Source: Acidobacteriota bacterium
Lineage (GTDB): Bacteria; Acidobacteriota; Terriglobia; Acidiferrales; UBA7541
DNA: 5,266 bases
Reading direction: 5' to 3'
Assembly (NCBI GenBank): GCA_003133505.1
Contig: PKXT01000041.1
Coordinates: forward strand, 1 to 5,266
Numbering within the stretch: position 1 is the stretch's first letter; each line of letters starts with the position of its first letter. The notes beneath the pieces are model-generated. The model was given only the letters and a program-made list of their open reading frames with translations. It searched no databases and was not told where the DNA came from. Shown one piece after another: positions 1 to 5,266 of the stretch. Position numbers and translations under genes: made by a program.

Positions 1-1
1 A

Positions 2-379
2 GTTCGTTCCGCGCGCTATGCCGGCCTTAATGCCACCCCCGCGCAACGGAATGCAAAGCTGCTAGCCGAAATGCGAGGGCTTGCGGGCGGCGAACGCGAT
101 GCGCGTTTTGTTTGTGTGATTGCAATTGCAGAAGGCGGCAATGTAAATGCCATTCTTTCCGCCGCAGCCTCGGGCCGGATCCTCGAAGAGCCGAGGGGGG
201 AGGGCGGTTTTGGCTATGATCCGGTTTTCCTGGTGCCGGAGTTGGGCCGTACGTTCGCGCAATTGTCGCCTGAAGAGAAAAACCATAGAAGCCATCGCGG
301 CAACGCCTTTCGTAAGTTGGTGGCATTTTTAAGAAATGCAGACTTTACCGGACTGTCGTTTGCCCGGTCCGCCACCTAA
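2..379 (+). CDS. rdgB: RdgB/HAM1 family non-canonical purine NTP pyrophosphatase, C-terminal part (5' end outside window)
   Basis: Hydrolyses deaminated purine nucleotides (dITP, ITP, XTP) to the monophosphate plus pyrophosphate, which keeps inosine and xanthosine out of DNA and RNA; it acts in the cytosol. The reading frame is open from base 2 and begins VRSARYAG, the family's mid-protein substrate-binding segment, so roughly the first third (with the SxNxxK motif) lies before the window. Further family signatures follow: GGFGYDPVF (bases 203-229), then LSPEEKN and SHRGNAF near the C-terminus, the conserved purine-recognition end of the fold. The gene ends at TAA 377-379, after a short tail rich in small residues. 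No frameshift is seen in the visible part. The next gene, egtB, is on the same strand after 73 bases, so co-transcription is possible but not shown. The family call is secure; only the start is unknown. Confidence 0.95.
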   Translation, partial: VRSARYAGLNATPAQRNAKLLAEMRGLAGGERDARFVCVIAIAEGGNVNAILSAAASGRILEEPRGEGGFGYDPVFLVPELGRTFAQLSPEEKNHRSHRGNAFRKLVAFLRNADFTGLSFARSAT

Positions 380-443
380 GGGGTTTTGCGGGCATCTAAA
401 GAAAAGGCGTTCCCGCCGCGCCTGGGCCCGATAGGCCTGTCCT

Positions 444-447
444 GGAG
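444..447 (+). promoter_or_regulatory. Ribosome binding site for the GTG start of egtB
   Basis: GGAG sits 5 bases upstream of the GTG at 453. With the in-frame stop at 432-434, it fixes this non-ATG codon as the start. Confidence 0.6.
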
Positions 448-452
448 TCGCT

Positions 453-1787
453 GTGCTCTCGCCACTGGATACATCGGAACGCCGGGAAATACTTTTCGCC
501 CGTTTGGAAGATGCACGCGCGCGCACTGACGCGTTGTTTACCCTTCTAAATCCGGAAGCGCTTTATGATCGGGCTATTCCGGAGCGCCATCGTTTGGTTT
601 TCTACCTGGGCCACTTGGAAGCATTTGACTGGAATCTTCTCGCGCACACGGCGTTCAATCACCCATCCTTCAATCCGAAATTCGACAACCTTTTTGCGTT
701 CGGCATTGACCCCGTGGGGGGTGGCCTGCCCACGGACCAACCATCTGATTGGCCCCGGGAATCGATTGTGCGCCAGTACAAATCCCGCGTTCGGAAGGAA
801 TTGGACAGGCTCCTCAATGAAACGGATCTGAACCCTTCCGAAGATCCTTTTATGGCCAATGGCACGCTGTTGCAAGTGGCGATAGAGCATCGCCTGATGC
901 ACGTTGAGACGCTGATGTACTTGCTGCACGAACTTCCCTTCGATCGGAAGAATGTGCAATGTAAATCAGTAGAGTCCCCCGAATCCCGGCCCTCGCCTGC
1001 ATTTGCGGGTGTGGCGATTCCAGAAGGTGTTGCCACTCTGGGGCAGAAGCGGGAATCGAATCTGTTCGGATGGGATAATGAGTTCGTATCGAATCAGGTC
1101 AATGTACCGGCATTCACCATAGATTCCTATCCAGTTACCAACGGCCAGTTTTTAGAATTCGTGCGCGACACAGGATATGCTCATAGACCCTACTGGAGCG
1201 CCGCAGACTGGGAATGGAAGATGCGGAGCGGCCTGGAGCATCCTCATTTTTGGCTGCGAGAGGGGAACAGTTGGGCGTATCGAGGTCTCTTCGACAGGCA
1301 GCCTTTGCCAATGGACTGGCCGGTCCATGTTTCCCACGCCGAGGCATCGGCCTACTGCCGCTGGGCCGGAAAGCGCCTGCCTACGGAGCCGGAATGGCAT
1401 CGGGCCGCTTATGGAACGATGGGAGGAAAGGAAAACGATTTTCCCTGGGGCAACGCTGCGCCTGAAGTTATCCACGGAAATTTTAATTTCGTGAACTTGA
1501 ATCCCACACCAGTTAACGCTCACCCAGAAGGTACGAGCGCATTCGGTGTGAACAACCTGCTGGGAAATGGATGGGAATGGACTGGTTCGCGCTTTGAACC
1601 ATTTCCAGGATTTCAAGCCTTTCCGTTTTATCCGGGATATTCCACCAACTTTTTTGATGGCCAGCATTACGTGATGAAGGGCGGTTCACAACAAACGGCG
1701 GCCTGCATGTTGCGACGGAGTTTTCGTAACTGGTTTCAGCCCCACTATGTGTATATGTATGCGAAGTTTCGTTGCGTGGAGGGCTAG
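453..1787 (+). CDS. egtB: EgtB-type hercynine sulfoxide synthase (DinB-like + FGE-sulfatase domains, non-haem iron)
   Basis: Iron-dependent, O2-using enzyme that joins a thiol donor (cysteine or gamma-glutamylcysteine) to C2 of the hercynine imidazole as a sulfoxide, the central step of ergothioneine synthesis. It has 444 residues, usual for the family. The N-terminal DinB-like domain (about 10-165) carries H54 in YLGHLEAFDW and the H146-x3-H150-x-E152 motif, together the expected three-histidine iron site. The C-terminal FGE/SUMF1-like domain (about 188-442) shows PVTNGQF, KRLPTEPEW (308-316), GNGWEWT (371-377), GGS (410-412) and a terminal FRCV. GTG at 453 is the start: an in-frame stop lies at 432-434, GGAG lies 5 bases before it, and the next in-frame ATG is at residue 134. 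egtD follows after 2 bases, which supports the ergothioneine role over other SUMF1-like functions. Segment 81-101 and FRNWF (424-428) differ from the mycobacterial enzyme, so the sulfur donor is uncertain and may be free cysteine. Confidence 0.9.
   Translation: MLSPLDTSERREILFARLEDARARTDALFTLLNPEALYDRAIPERHRLVFYLGHLEAFDWNLLAHTAFNHPSFNPKFDNLFAFGIDPVGGGLPTDQPSDWPRESIVRQYKSRVRKELDRLLNETDLNPSEDPFMANGTLLQVAIEHRLMHVETLMYLLHELPFDRKNVQCKSVESPESRPSPAFAGVAIPEGVATLGQKRESNLFGWDNEFVSNQVNVPAFTIDSYPVTNGQFLEFVRDTGYAHRPYWSAADWEWKMRSGLEHPHFWLREGNSWAYRGLFDRQPLPMDWPVHVSHAEASAYCRWAGKRLPTEPEWHRAAYGTMGGKENDFPWGNAAPEVIHGNFNFVNLNPTPVNAHPEGTSAFGVNNLLGNGWEWTGSRFEPFPGFQAFPFYPGYSTNFFDGQHYVMKGGSQQTAACMLRRSFRNWFQPHYVYMYAKFRCVEG
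1778..1783 (+). promoter_or_regulatory. Ribosome binding site of egtD, inside the end of egtB
   Basis: GGAGGG lies 6 bases before the ATG at 1790 and overlaps the last Glu and Gly codons of egtB. It decides the egtD start in favour of 1790 over the upstream in-frame TTG at 1772, and the arrangement suggests translational coupling of the two genes. Confidence 0.75.
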
Positions 1788-1789
1788 CC

Positions 1790-2773
1790 ATGATCCTGCC
1801 CCGGATATCCACGCGCCTGCTATCCCCTGAGTTGCTGGCTAACTTTGCGTCCGATGTTCGTGCTGGCCTGGGGAAGGCCGGTCAGAAGGAGCTATCGTCG
1901 CAATACCTTTATGATGAGATCGGCTCCGCACTTTTTGATGTCATTTGCCTTCTGCCGGAATACGGTCTAACCCAGGCAGACGCGCGTTTACTCCGCCGAT
2001 TTTCCCCGGAAATTATCTCCAGATTGCCGCGTCCGGTGATCATTGCCGAATTAGGCAGCGGTAGCGGGCAAAAGACAAAATGGCTGCTGGAAGAGTTGGC
2101 TCGCCGGCAGGCGGTACATTACTATCCCATTGATATATCCGGCGCGGCGTTGGATCGCTGCCACCAGGAACTTTCGCAAGTGGAATGCGTCAGCATTCAG
2201 GCGTTCAAGCGCGCCTACCTGGAAGGTTTGCTGGAGGTGGCGGCGCGCCGAAACGGGGATGAGCGCCTCCTGGTGCTTTTTCTGGGAAGCACCATCGGAA
2301 ATTTTACTCGAGTCGCGGGTGAGTCGTTTCTTGGAGAAGTGCGAAAGATTTTGCGGCCAGGTGATGCGCTGCTCCTGTCCTCCGATCTGGAAAAGCCGAT
2401 TTCGCAACTTCTGCTGGCCTATGACGATCCCGCTGGCGTAACCGCCGCATTCAATAAAAATCTACTCGCGCGAATTAACCGGGAGTTGGATGCGGACTTC
2501 CGAGTGGATCAGTTTGCGCATGAGGTTCGCTGGGATGATGCGGAGCGGCGAATCGAGATGCACTTGCGCTCCTTGTGCGAGCAAACCGTGGATATTGCTG
2601 GGTCGGAAATGAAGGTCACGTTTCGCTCTGGAGAAACGATTTGGACGGAAAGCTCACTGCGCTTCAATCCGGCGGAATTGACTGGCATGGGCGAGCGTGC
2701 AGGTTATCGCTGCGAAGCGCAATGGCTGGACGAAGACTGGCCATTCGCCCAAAGTTTGTTCTTCGCAGTGTAA
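1790..2773 (+). CDS. egtD: L-histidine N-alpha-methyltransferase EgtD (hercynine synthase)
   Basis: SAM-dependent enzyme that trimethylates the alpha-amino group of histidine to give hercynine, the substrate of EgtB. The 327 residues fit the family (the mycobacterial enzyme has about 320). Visible motifs in order: YLYDEIGSALFD (39-50) and LPEYG (55-59), which carry two tyrosines (Y41, Y58) that by spacing match the histidine-pocket tyrosines of mycobacterial EgtD; the SAM-binding loop ELGSGSGQK (87-95); YYPIDIS (111-117); FLGSTIGNF (164-172); DLEKP (199-203); FNKNLL with N222/N224; RIEMHL (254-259); and TESS (286-289), whose E287 and S289 match the carboxylate-side and amine-binding pair of the family. 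The usual LPEYY reads LPEYG. The ATG at 1790 is chosen for its strong GGAGGG. It begins 2 bases after the egtB stop, a clear two-gene operon. I see no convincing terminator after the stop. Confidence 0.95.
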   Translation: MILPRISTRLLSPELLANFASDVRAGLGKAGQKELSSQYLYDEIGSALFDVICLLPEYGLTQADARLLRRFSPEIISRLPRPVIIAELGSGSGQKTKWLLEELARRQAVHYYPIDISGAALDRCHQELSQVECVSIQAFKRAYLEGLLEVAARRNGDERLLVLFLGSTIGNFTRVAGESFLGEVRKILRPGDALLLSSDLEKPISQLLLAYDDPAGVTAAFNKNLLARINRELDADFRVDQFAHEVRWDDAERRIEMHLRSLCEQTVDIAGSEMKVTFRSGETIWTESSLRFNPAELTGMGERAGYRCEAQWLDEDWPFAQSLFFAV

Positions 2774-2894
2774 ATCTCATCGCTGTTACTTCCGCTCCCC
2801 ATCACGAGTTTATCCCTGACTAAATTCTTTCGTGTGAAATCTCCCGGCATGGGTCATTGCAATTCTTACGGCTCCGGTGATTGGCCGCATTTCG

Positions 2895-2900
2895 TATGAT
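2895..2900 (+). promoter_or_regulatory. nth: Candidate -10 box for nth
   Basis: TATGAT matches the sigma-70 -10 consensus at five of six bases and lies 19 bases before the nth ATG, so a transcript would have only about 13 bases of leader. I see no good -35 at 16-18 bases upstream (CTCCGG at 2872-2877), so the call rests on the -10 and its position in a 146-base gap. Confidence 0.3.
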
Positions 2901-2919
2901 ATAGTTCCGCGCTGACGTC

Positions 2920-3708
2920 ATGAAAAAAACACCAAAAGGTCCGCCGCCCGCCAGGACTCCAAAAACCCACCGCAACCCCAAATCGGCTAACCCCTCTGCC
3001 ACAAAGCCGGTACCGAAGGCCAAGGGCACGGATCCAGTCCGCGTTTCCGCTATTTTGGCAGGCTTGGACGATGCCTATCCCGCCGCGTCCTGCGCGTTGA
3101 CACATAAAAACGCTTTTCAGTTGCTGATTTCCACGATTCTCTCCGCGCAGTGCACCGATGAACGCGTCAATCAGGTAACTCCGGCTTTGTTCAAGCAATA
3201 TCCCATGCCGCATGATTTCGCGGTTGCTGACCCCAACGACATGGAAGCGGCTATTCGCCCGACGGGCTTTTTTCGTAACAAAACCAAATCCATTCTCGGA
3301 GCGAGCAGAAAAATCATTGACGATTTTGGCGGTAAAGTGCCGCGAACGATGGAGGAAATGTTGTCGCTACCGGGCGTCGCCCGAAAGACTGCCAACGTCG
3401 TGTTGGGGACGGCGTTCGGCATTCCCTCGGGGGTGGTCGTGGATACGCACGTTCAACGTCTATCCCACCGGCTGGATCTAAGCCGCCAAAACGATCCGAA
3501 AAAGATCGAGCAGGATTTGATCGCGGTAATCCCGCGAGAAAGATGGATCTTATTTTCCCATCAGCTTATCTGGCATGGCAGAAAAGTCTGTCAGGCACGG
3601 CGGCCCAAATGTATCGAGTGCAACCTGGAAAAGATTTGCTATGCCGAGGACAAAACATTTTCTTCCTGGCCCGCTGCCCGCCCTCGAAAAGTGACAATTG
3701 CGAGGTAA
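2920..3708 (+). CDS. nth: Endonuclease III (DNA glycosylase / AP lyase) with a basic N-terminal tail
   Basis: Base-excision-repair enzyme that removes oxidised pyrimidines such as thymine glycol from DNA and nicks the abasic site by beta-elimination. It has 262 residues against about 211 in E. coli; the difference is mainly a Lys/Pro-rich tail of about 38 residues (1-38) of likely disordered, DNA-tethering character. The catalytic fold starts near PVRVSAILAGLDD. LSAQCTD (74-80) is the first family motif. The helix-hairpin-helix LPGVARKTANVV (150-161) carries catalytic lysine K156, and VDTHV (174-178) carries catalytic aspartate D175. The 4Fe-4S loop C-x6-C-x2-C-x5-C is complete (C224, C231, C234, C240). 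The ATG at 2920 is the only start after the in-frame stop at 2902-2904, yet no Shine-Dalgarno precedes it. Its 3' end faces the cytochrome gene, with 16 bases between the stops. Confidence 0.96.
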   Translation: MKKTPKGPPPARTPKTHRNPKSANPSATKPVPKAKGTDPVRVSAILAGLDDAYPAASCALTHKNAFQLLISTILSAQCTDERVNQVTPALFKQYPMPHDFAVADPNDMEAAIRPTGFFRNKTKSILGASRKIIDDFGGKVPRTMEEMLSLPGVARKTANVVLGTAFGIPSGVVVDTHVQRLSHRLDLSRQNDPKKIEQDLIAVIPRERWILFSHQLIWHGRKVCQARRPKCIECNLEKICYAEDKTFSSWPAARPRKVTIAR

Positions 3709-3724
3709 CCGGTCCCTACGCCCG

Positions 3725-4276
3725 CTATTTCGCTTGTGCTGGATTTGCGGAACTCGCGGGGGCCCACGCGGCCGGCTGTAACGCGCTACGCACCTCGGGT
3801 GGAAGCTTATCGGCGCGGGCCAGCAATGCGCTGACTTGCCACCGCTGATCGTCGGTAAGGGAAGACTTAAAGCTGGGCATGCCCGAAAGCCGAATTCCGT
3901 TTTCCACCTTCCAGTAGGTCACTCCCGCCGGGTCATCCGTCACCATTCCGTCTGCGGTAAAGAGTTGTGGCGCGCCTGGAAACATGCCCCGGCCCGCCAC
4001 AGTTGGAGGCTGATCAGGAAGGCCATGGCAGAACGCGCAATTCTTCTGGTAAACGTTGGCGCCGCTGATCAAATCGGCAGTGGTAAATCTTGAAACGTCG
4101 CCCTTCGGAGCTTCTTTTCGCAGGCGCGCACTTAGAGAGCCGTGCGCGAGGAAGCTTTCTAACGGCATCGGCGGATCGGTAGCCGCGACCGGCCCATGGC
4201 CTGACAGGATGTATGCCGCAAAGATCAGTGGCACAGCCACCAGTCCGATGATTAACCCCAACAGAAAGTTTTTCAT
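3725..4276 (-). CDS. Membrane-anchored mono-haem c-type cytochrome
   Basis: Small electron-transfer protein of 183 residues, exported and probably tethered to the outer face of the inner membrane. Residues about 4-24 form one hydrophobic segment after MKN, a signal anchor or signal peptide with no obvious cleavage site. The haem-binding motif is CAFCH (80-84), with C80 and C83 as thioether cysteines and H84 as the proximal ligand. M133 in SGMPSF is the likely distal ligand, typical of class I cytochrome c. The NADLI-like lead-in and the LLARADKLPP helix end also fit that class. The tail (about 170-183) is rich in Ala, Pro and Ser. The start at 4276 is chosen because AGGAGAAGG lies just upstream; a longer version from 4324 would place an Arg-rich stretch before the membrane segment. 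It is convergent with nth. Its redox partner cannot be told from the window. Confidence 0.88.
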   Translation of the reverse strand: MKNFLLGLIIGLVAVPLIFAAYILSGHGPVAATDPPMPLESFLAHGSLSARLRKEAPKGDVSRFTTADLISGANVYQKNCAFCHGLPDQPPTVAGRGMFPGAPQLFTADGMVTDDPAGVTYWKVENGIRLSGMPSFKSSLTDDQRWQVSALLARADKLPPEVRSALQPAAWAPASSANPAQAK

Positions 4277-4282
4277 GGCGCG

Positions 4283-4291
4283 CCTTCTCCT
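4283..4291 (-). promoter_or_regulatory. Ribosome binding site of the cytochrome c gene
   Basis: Read on the minus strand this is AGGAGAAGG, ending 6 bases before the ATG at 4276. It selects that start over the upstream ATG at 4324, which lacks such a site at the right distance. Confidence 0.6.
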
Positions 4292-4590
4292 ATTTGAATC
4301 ATGCTTAATCCTTGTTGATTGCAACAGTTTACATAATGAATGGCCGGATCGCTTCTCTTTTCTAAACGATGCGTGGCCCTAGGATCCGAGCCGGCAAGCA
4401 TAAGCCAGGATCGCGATTCACTTGCCATGGGGAGGCTTTAATAACAATGTGTCAGAGTTGTGCCACGGTTGCGGTGCCGTGGGCTCGGTTCATAAGCGCC
4501 TCGTCTCCGCCCAGCTTTTATGCTCTCGAACACATCAGGGGGCGAATCTTCGCTGAAACCCAGCGCCCCACGCCGCAGTTCAAATTACGT

Positions 4591-4596
4591 TAGAAT
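4591..4596 (+). promoter_or_regulatory. Candidate -10 box of tRNA-Pro
   Basis: TAGAAT matches the -10 consensus at five of six bases in a short AT-rich patch, and ends 16 bases before the mature tRNA 5' end, a usual distance for a tRNA gene. No matching -35 is visible at 16-18 bases upstream, so support is partial. Confidence 0.35.
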
Positions 4597-4612
4597 ATTA
4601 ACCTACGTACAT

Positions 4613-4689
4613 CGGGGCGTAGCGCAGCCTGGTAGCGCGCCTGCCTTGGGCGCAGGAGGTCCGCGGTTCAAATCCGCGCGCCCCGACCA
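4613..4689 (+). tRNA. tRNA-Pro (anticodon TGG), CCA encoded
   Basis: A complete 77-base cloverleaf. The acceptor stem CGGGGCG (4613-4619) pairs fully with CGCCCCG (4679-4685). The D arm is GCGC (4622-4625) with GCGC (4635-4638), around a loop containing GG. The anticodon stem CCTGC (4640-4644) pairs with GCAGG (4652-4656) around loop CTTGGGC, which places TGG at 4647-4649 and so reads proline CCN codons. The T arm CCGCGG-like stem holds TTCAAAT, the universal TTC motif. The discriminator is A4686 and the CCA end (4687-4689) is encoded. A first base of C is typical of bacterial tRNA-Pro. The integrase gene 44 bases downstream suggests that the 3' half serves as an integration site; the tRNA itself is intact. 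Confidence 0.97.
4650..4689 (+). other. Presumed integration (att) site: 3' half of tRNA-Pro
   Basis: Inferred from position only. Tyrosine recombinases commonly recombine within tRNA genes, from the anticodon loop or T arm to the 3' end, and rebuild the tRNA from the incoming copy. Here an integrase gene begins its 3' end 44 bases beyond the CCA. The exact core is not defined, since the second copy (the other att end) would lie to the right, outside the window; I see no second copy inside it. Confidence 0.4.
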
Positions 4690-4733
4690 AAGTTTTCATA
4701 CACTTACGGGTTTTCACGTTCTTGTCCTCCTCG

Positions 4734-5266
4734 TCACTGTAGTAGTTTTTGTAGGTACCCTGTGACCGCATTCTCTGCGAGATTGAACGCACTCTCGCGA
4801 TTGTAGGCTTCCAGCCTCTCCGCGGCCGCCCGCTTGTGCTGATCGGTCGGATGGACGTACCGCATGGTCATCTGCACTGCCGTGTGCCCCAGCATTGATG
4901 CCAATGTCAGCACATCCACGCCAGCCTGGGCGGCGCGCGTTGCAAAGGTGTGCCGGAGGTCATATAACCGGAAATGCTCTCTGATTCCAGCGCGCCGGAT
5001 GGCAGCATCGTGGGCCTTCCGAACACTTTGGACGTGCACATCGGGATTCTCTGGCCTCCCAGGACCGCTCGGCGAGCAGAACACCCATGGGCCACGCGCC
5101 GCACTCACCCTGCGCTTGAGGACCTCGAAGGCGTCATTGCTCATCGGGATTTTCCGCTTCGCGGCCTTGGTCTTGCCGAACGGATTGAAAATCGTGCGGT
5201 GCTCCAGGTCCATGTGGCGAACCTCGAGCCGGAACACCTCTTCCGGACGCATGCCGGTCTGCAGAA
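4734..5266 (-). CDS. Tyrosine recombinase / phage-type integrase, C-terminal catalytic part (5' end outside window)
   Basis: Site-specific recombinase that cuts and rejoins DNA through a 3'-phosphotyrosine, here probably integrating and excising an element at tRNA-Pro. About 176 residues are visible; the frame is open to the window edge (LQTGMRPEE), so the N-terminal arm and core-binding domains are missing from view. Counting from the Met of TGMRPEE (base 5252), the catalytic set is R2, a beta-hairpin lysine in GKTKAAKRKIP (probably K29), YDLR with R100, H123 in LGHT, and the nucleophile Y132 in MRYVHP. The usual HxxR box reads Y97-D-L-R100. The protein ends with about 40 residues after the nucleophile, with an Ala/Arg/Glu-rich helix. 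The stop is TGA at 4736-4734, and the gene runs toward the tRNA. The element it serves would lie to the right. The family is certain; the type of element (prophage, island, ICE) is not. Confidence 0.93.
   Translation of the reverse strand, partial: LQTGMRPEEVFRLEVRHMDLEHRTIFNPFGKTKAAKRKIPMSNDAFEVLKRRVSAARGPWVFCSPSGPGRPENPDVHVQSVRKAHDAAIRRAGIREHFRLYDLRHTFATRAAQAGVDVLTLASMLGHTAVQMTMRYVHPTDQHKRAAAERLEAYNRESAFNLAENAVTGYLQKLLQ

Larger units (their letters stand above)
4277..4612. other. Gene-poor intergenic region between the cytochrome gene and tRNA-Pro
   Basis: No recognisable protein gene lies here. It must hold the promoter of the cytochrome gene (- strand) and that of the tRNA (+ strand). 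A 48-codon + strand frame (4447-4593, starting MCQSCATV) has a G-rich Shine-Dalgarno-like stretch, GGGGAGG at 4429-4435, but 11 bases from its ATG; I do not recognise the peptide and do not call it a gene. There is a perfect 6-base inverted repeat CCACGG/CCGTGG at 4463-4468 and 4477-4482 (8-base loop), and GGGGCG/CGCCCC at 4539-4544 and 4564-4569. Neither is followed by a T run, so they are not good terminators. Confidence 0.5.

Noticed and set aside
388..416. Inverted repeat GCGGG/CCCGC between rdgB and egtB as a terminator
   Set aside because: Only 5 bases of stem with a 19-base loop and no T run follows; too weak to call.
546..959. Minus-strand 137-codon open frame inside egtB
   Set aside because: It is antisense to the DinB-like domain, with no recognisable motif.
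1152..1667. Minus-strand 171-codon open frame inside egtB
   Set aside because: It lies wholly antisense to a well-supported gene and shows no domain; it is a shadow frame.
1772..1789. Longer EgtD from a TTG at 1772
   Set aside because: It would overlap the end of egtB, has no proper ribosome site before it, and adds only six residues; the GGAGGG before ATG 1790 is decisive.
2803..2834. Inverted repeat CACGA/TCGTG after egtD as a terminator
   Set aside because: A 5-base stem around a 22-base loop with no T run; not convincing.
4277..4324. Longer cytochrome protein starting at 4324 on the minus strand
   Set aside because: The extra 16 residues contain RRRR before the membrane segment and would be coded across the good Shine-Dalgarno that serves the ATG at 4276.
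4298..4324. Minus-strand promoter for the cytochrome gene (TTGCAA at 4319-4324 with CATGAT at 4298-4303)
   Set aside because: The spacer is 15 bases and the -10 matches only four of six positions; a promoter must exist here, but this pair is not strong enough to list.
4598..4792. Minus-strand 64-codon frame antisense to tRNA-Pro containing GARGFEPRTSCAQGRRATRL
   Set aside because: This is the well-known spurious translation of the antisense strand of a tRNA gene, widely mis-annotated as a protein; the tRNA explains the sequence.
1..5266. CRISPR array, insertion sequence or toxin-antitoxin pair
   Set aside because: No regularly spaced repeats, no transposase and no paired small genes are visible on either strand.

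Overview
The window is ordinary bacterial chromosome, of moderate GC by eye, that meets what looks like the edge of an integrated element at its right end. The organism is most likely a member of the Acidobacteriota (Terriglobia-like). I infer this from the style of the EgtB and EgtD proteins and the gene mix; no marker in the window proves it.

Left part (1-2773, all + strand): the C-terminal half of the house-cleaning NTP pyrophosphatase RdgB, cut by the window edge, then a 73-base gap and a tightly coupled egtB-egtD pair. EgtD trimethylates histidine to hercynine, and EgtB couples hercynine oxidatively to a thiol donor on the way to ergothioneine. The other pathway genes (egtA, egtC, egtE) are not in the window. 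The EgtB is an unusual one: iron ligands and fold motifs are present, but the segments that hold gamma-glutamylcysteine in the mycobacterial enzyme look replaced.

Middle part (2774-4276): an intergenic region with a candidate -10 box, then nth (endonuclease III, + strand, with a basic N-terminal tail and no visible Shine-Dalgarno). Convergent to it, with a 16-base gap, is a small membrane-anchored c-type cytochrome on the - strand.

Right part (4277-5266): about 336 bases with no convincing protein gene, then tRNA-Pro(TGG) with an encoded CCA end. After 44 bases comes the 3' end of a tyrosine-recombinase integrase on the - strand, whose 5' part lies outside the window. This tRNA/integrase pairing is the classic layout of an island or prophage integrated at a tRNA 3' end.

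Three of the core genes deal with chemical damage (RdgB with deaminated purine nucleotides, ergothioneine with oxidants, Nth with oxidised pyrimidines). Joint regulation is speculation, because nth appears to have its own promoter. I see no CRISPR array, insertion sequence or clearly new multi-gene system. The items most worth following are the divergent EgtB active site and the island boundary at tRNA-Pro.
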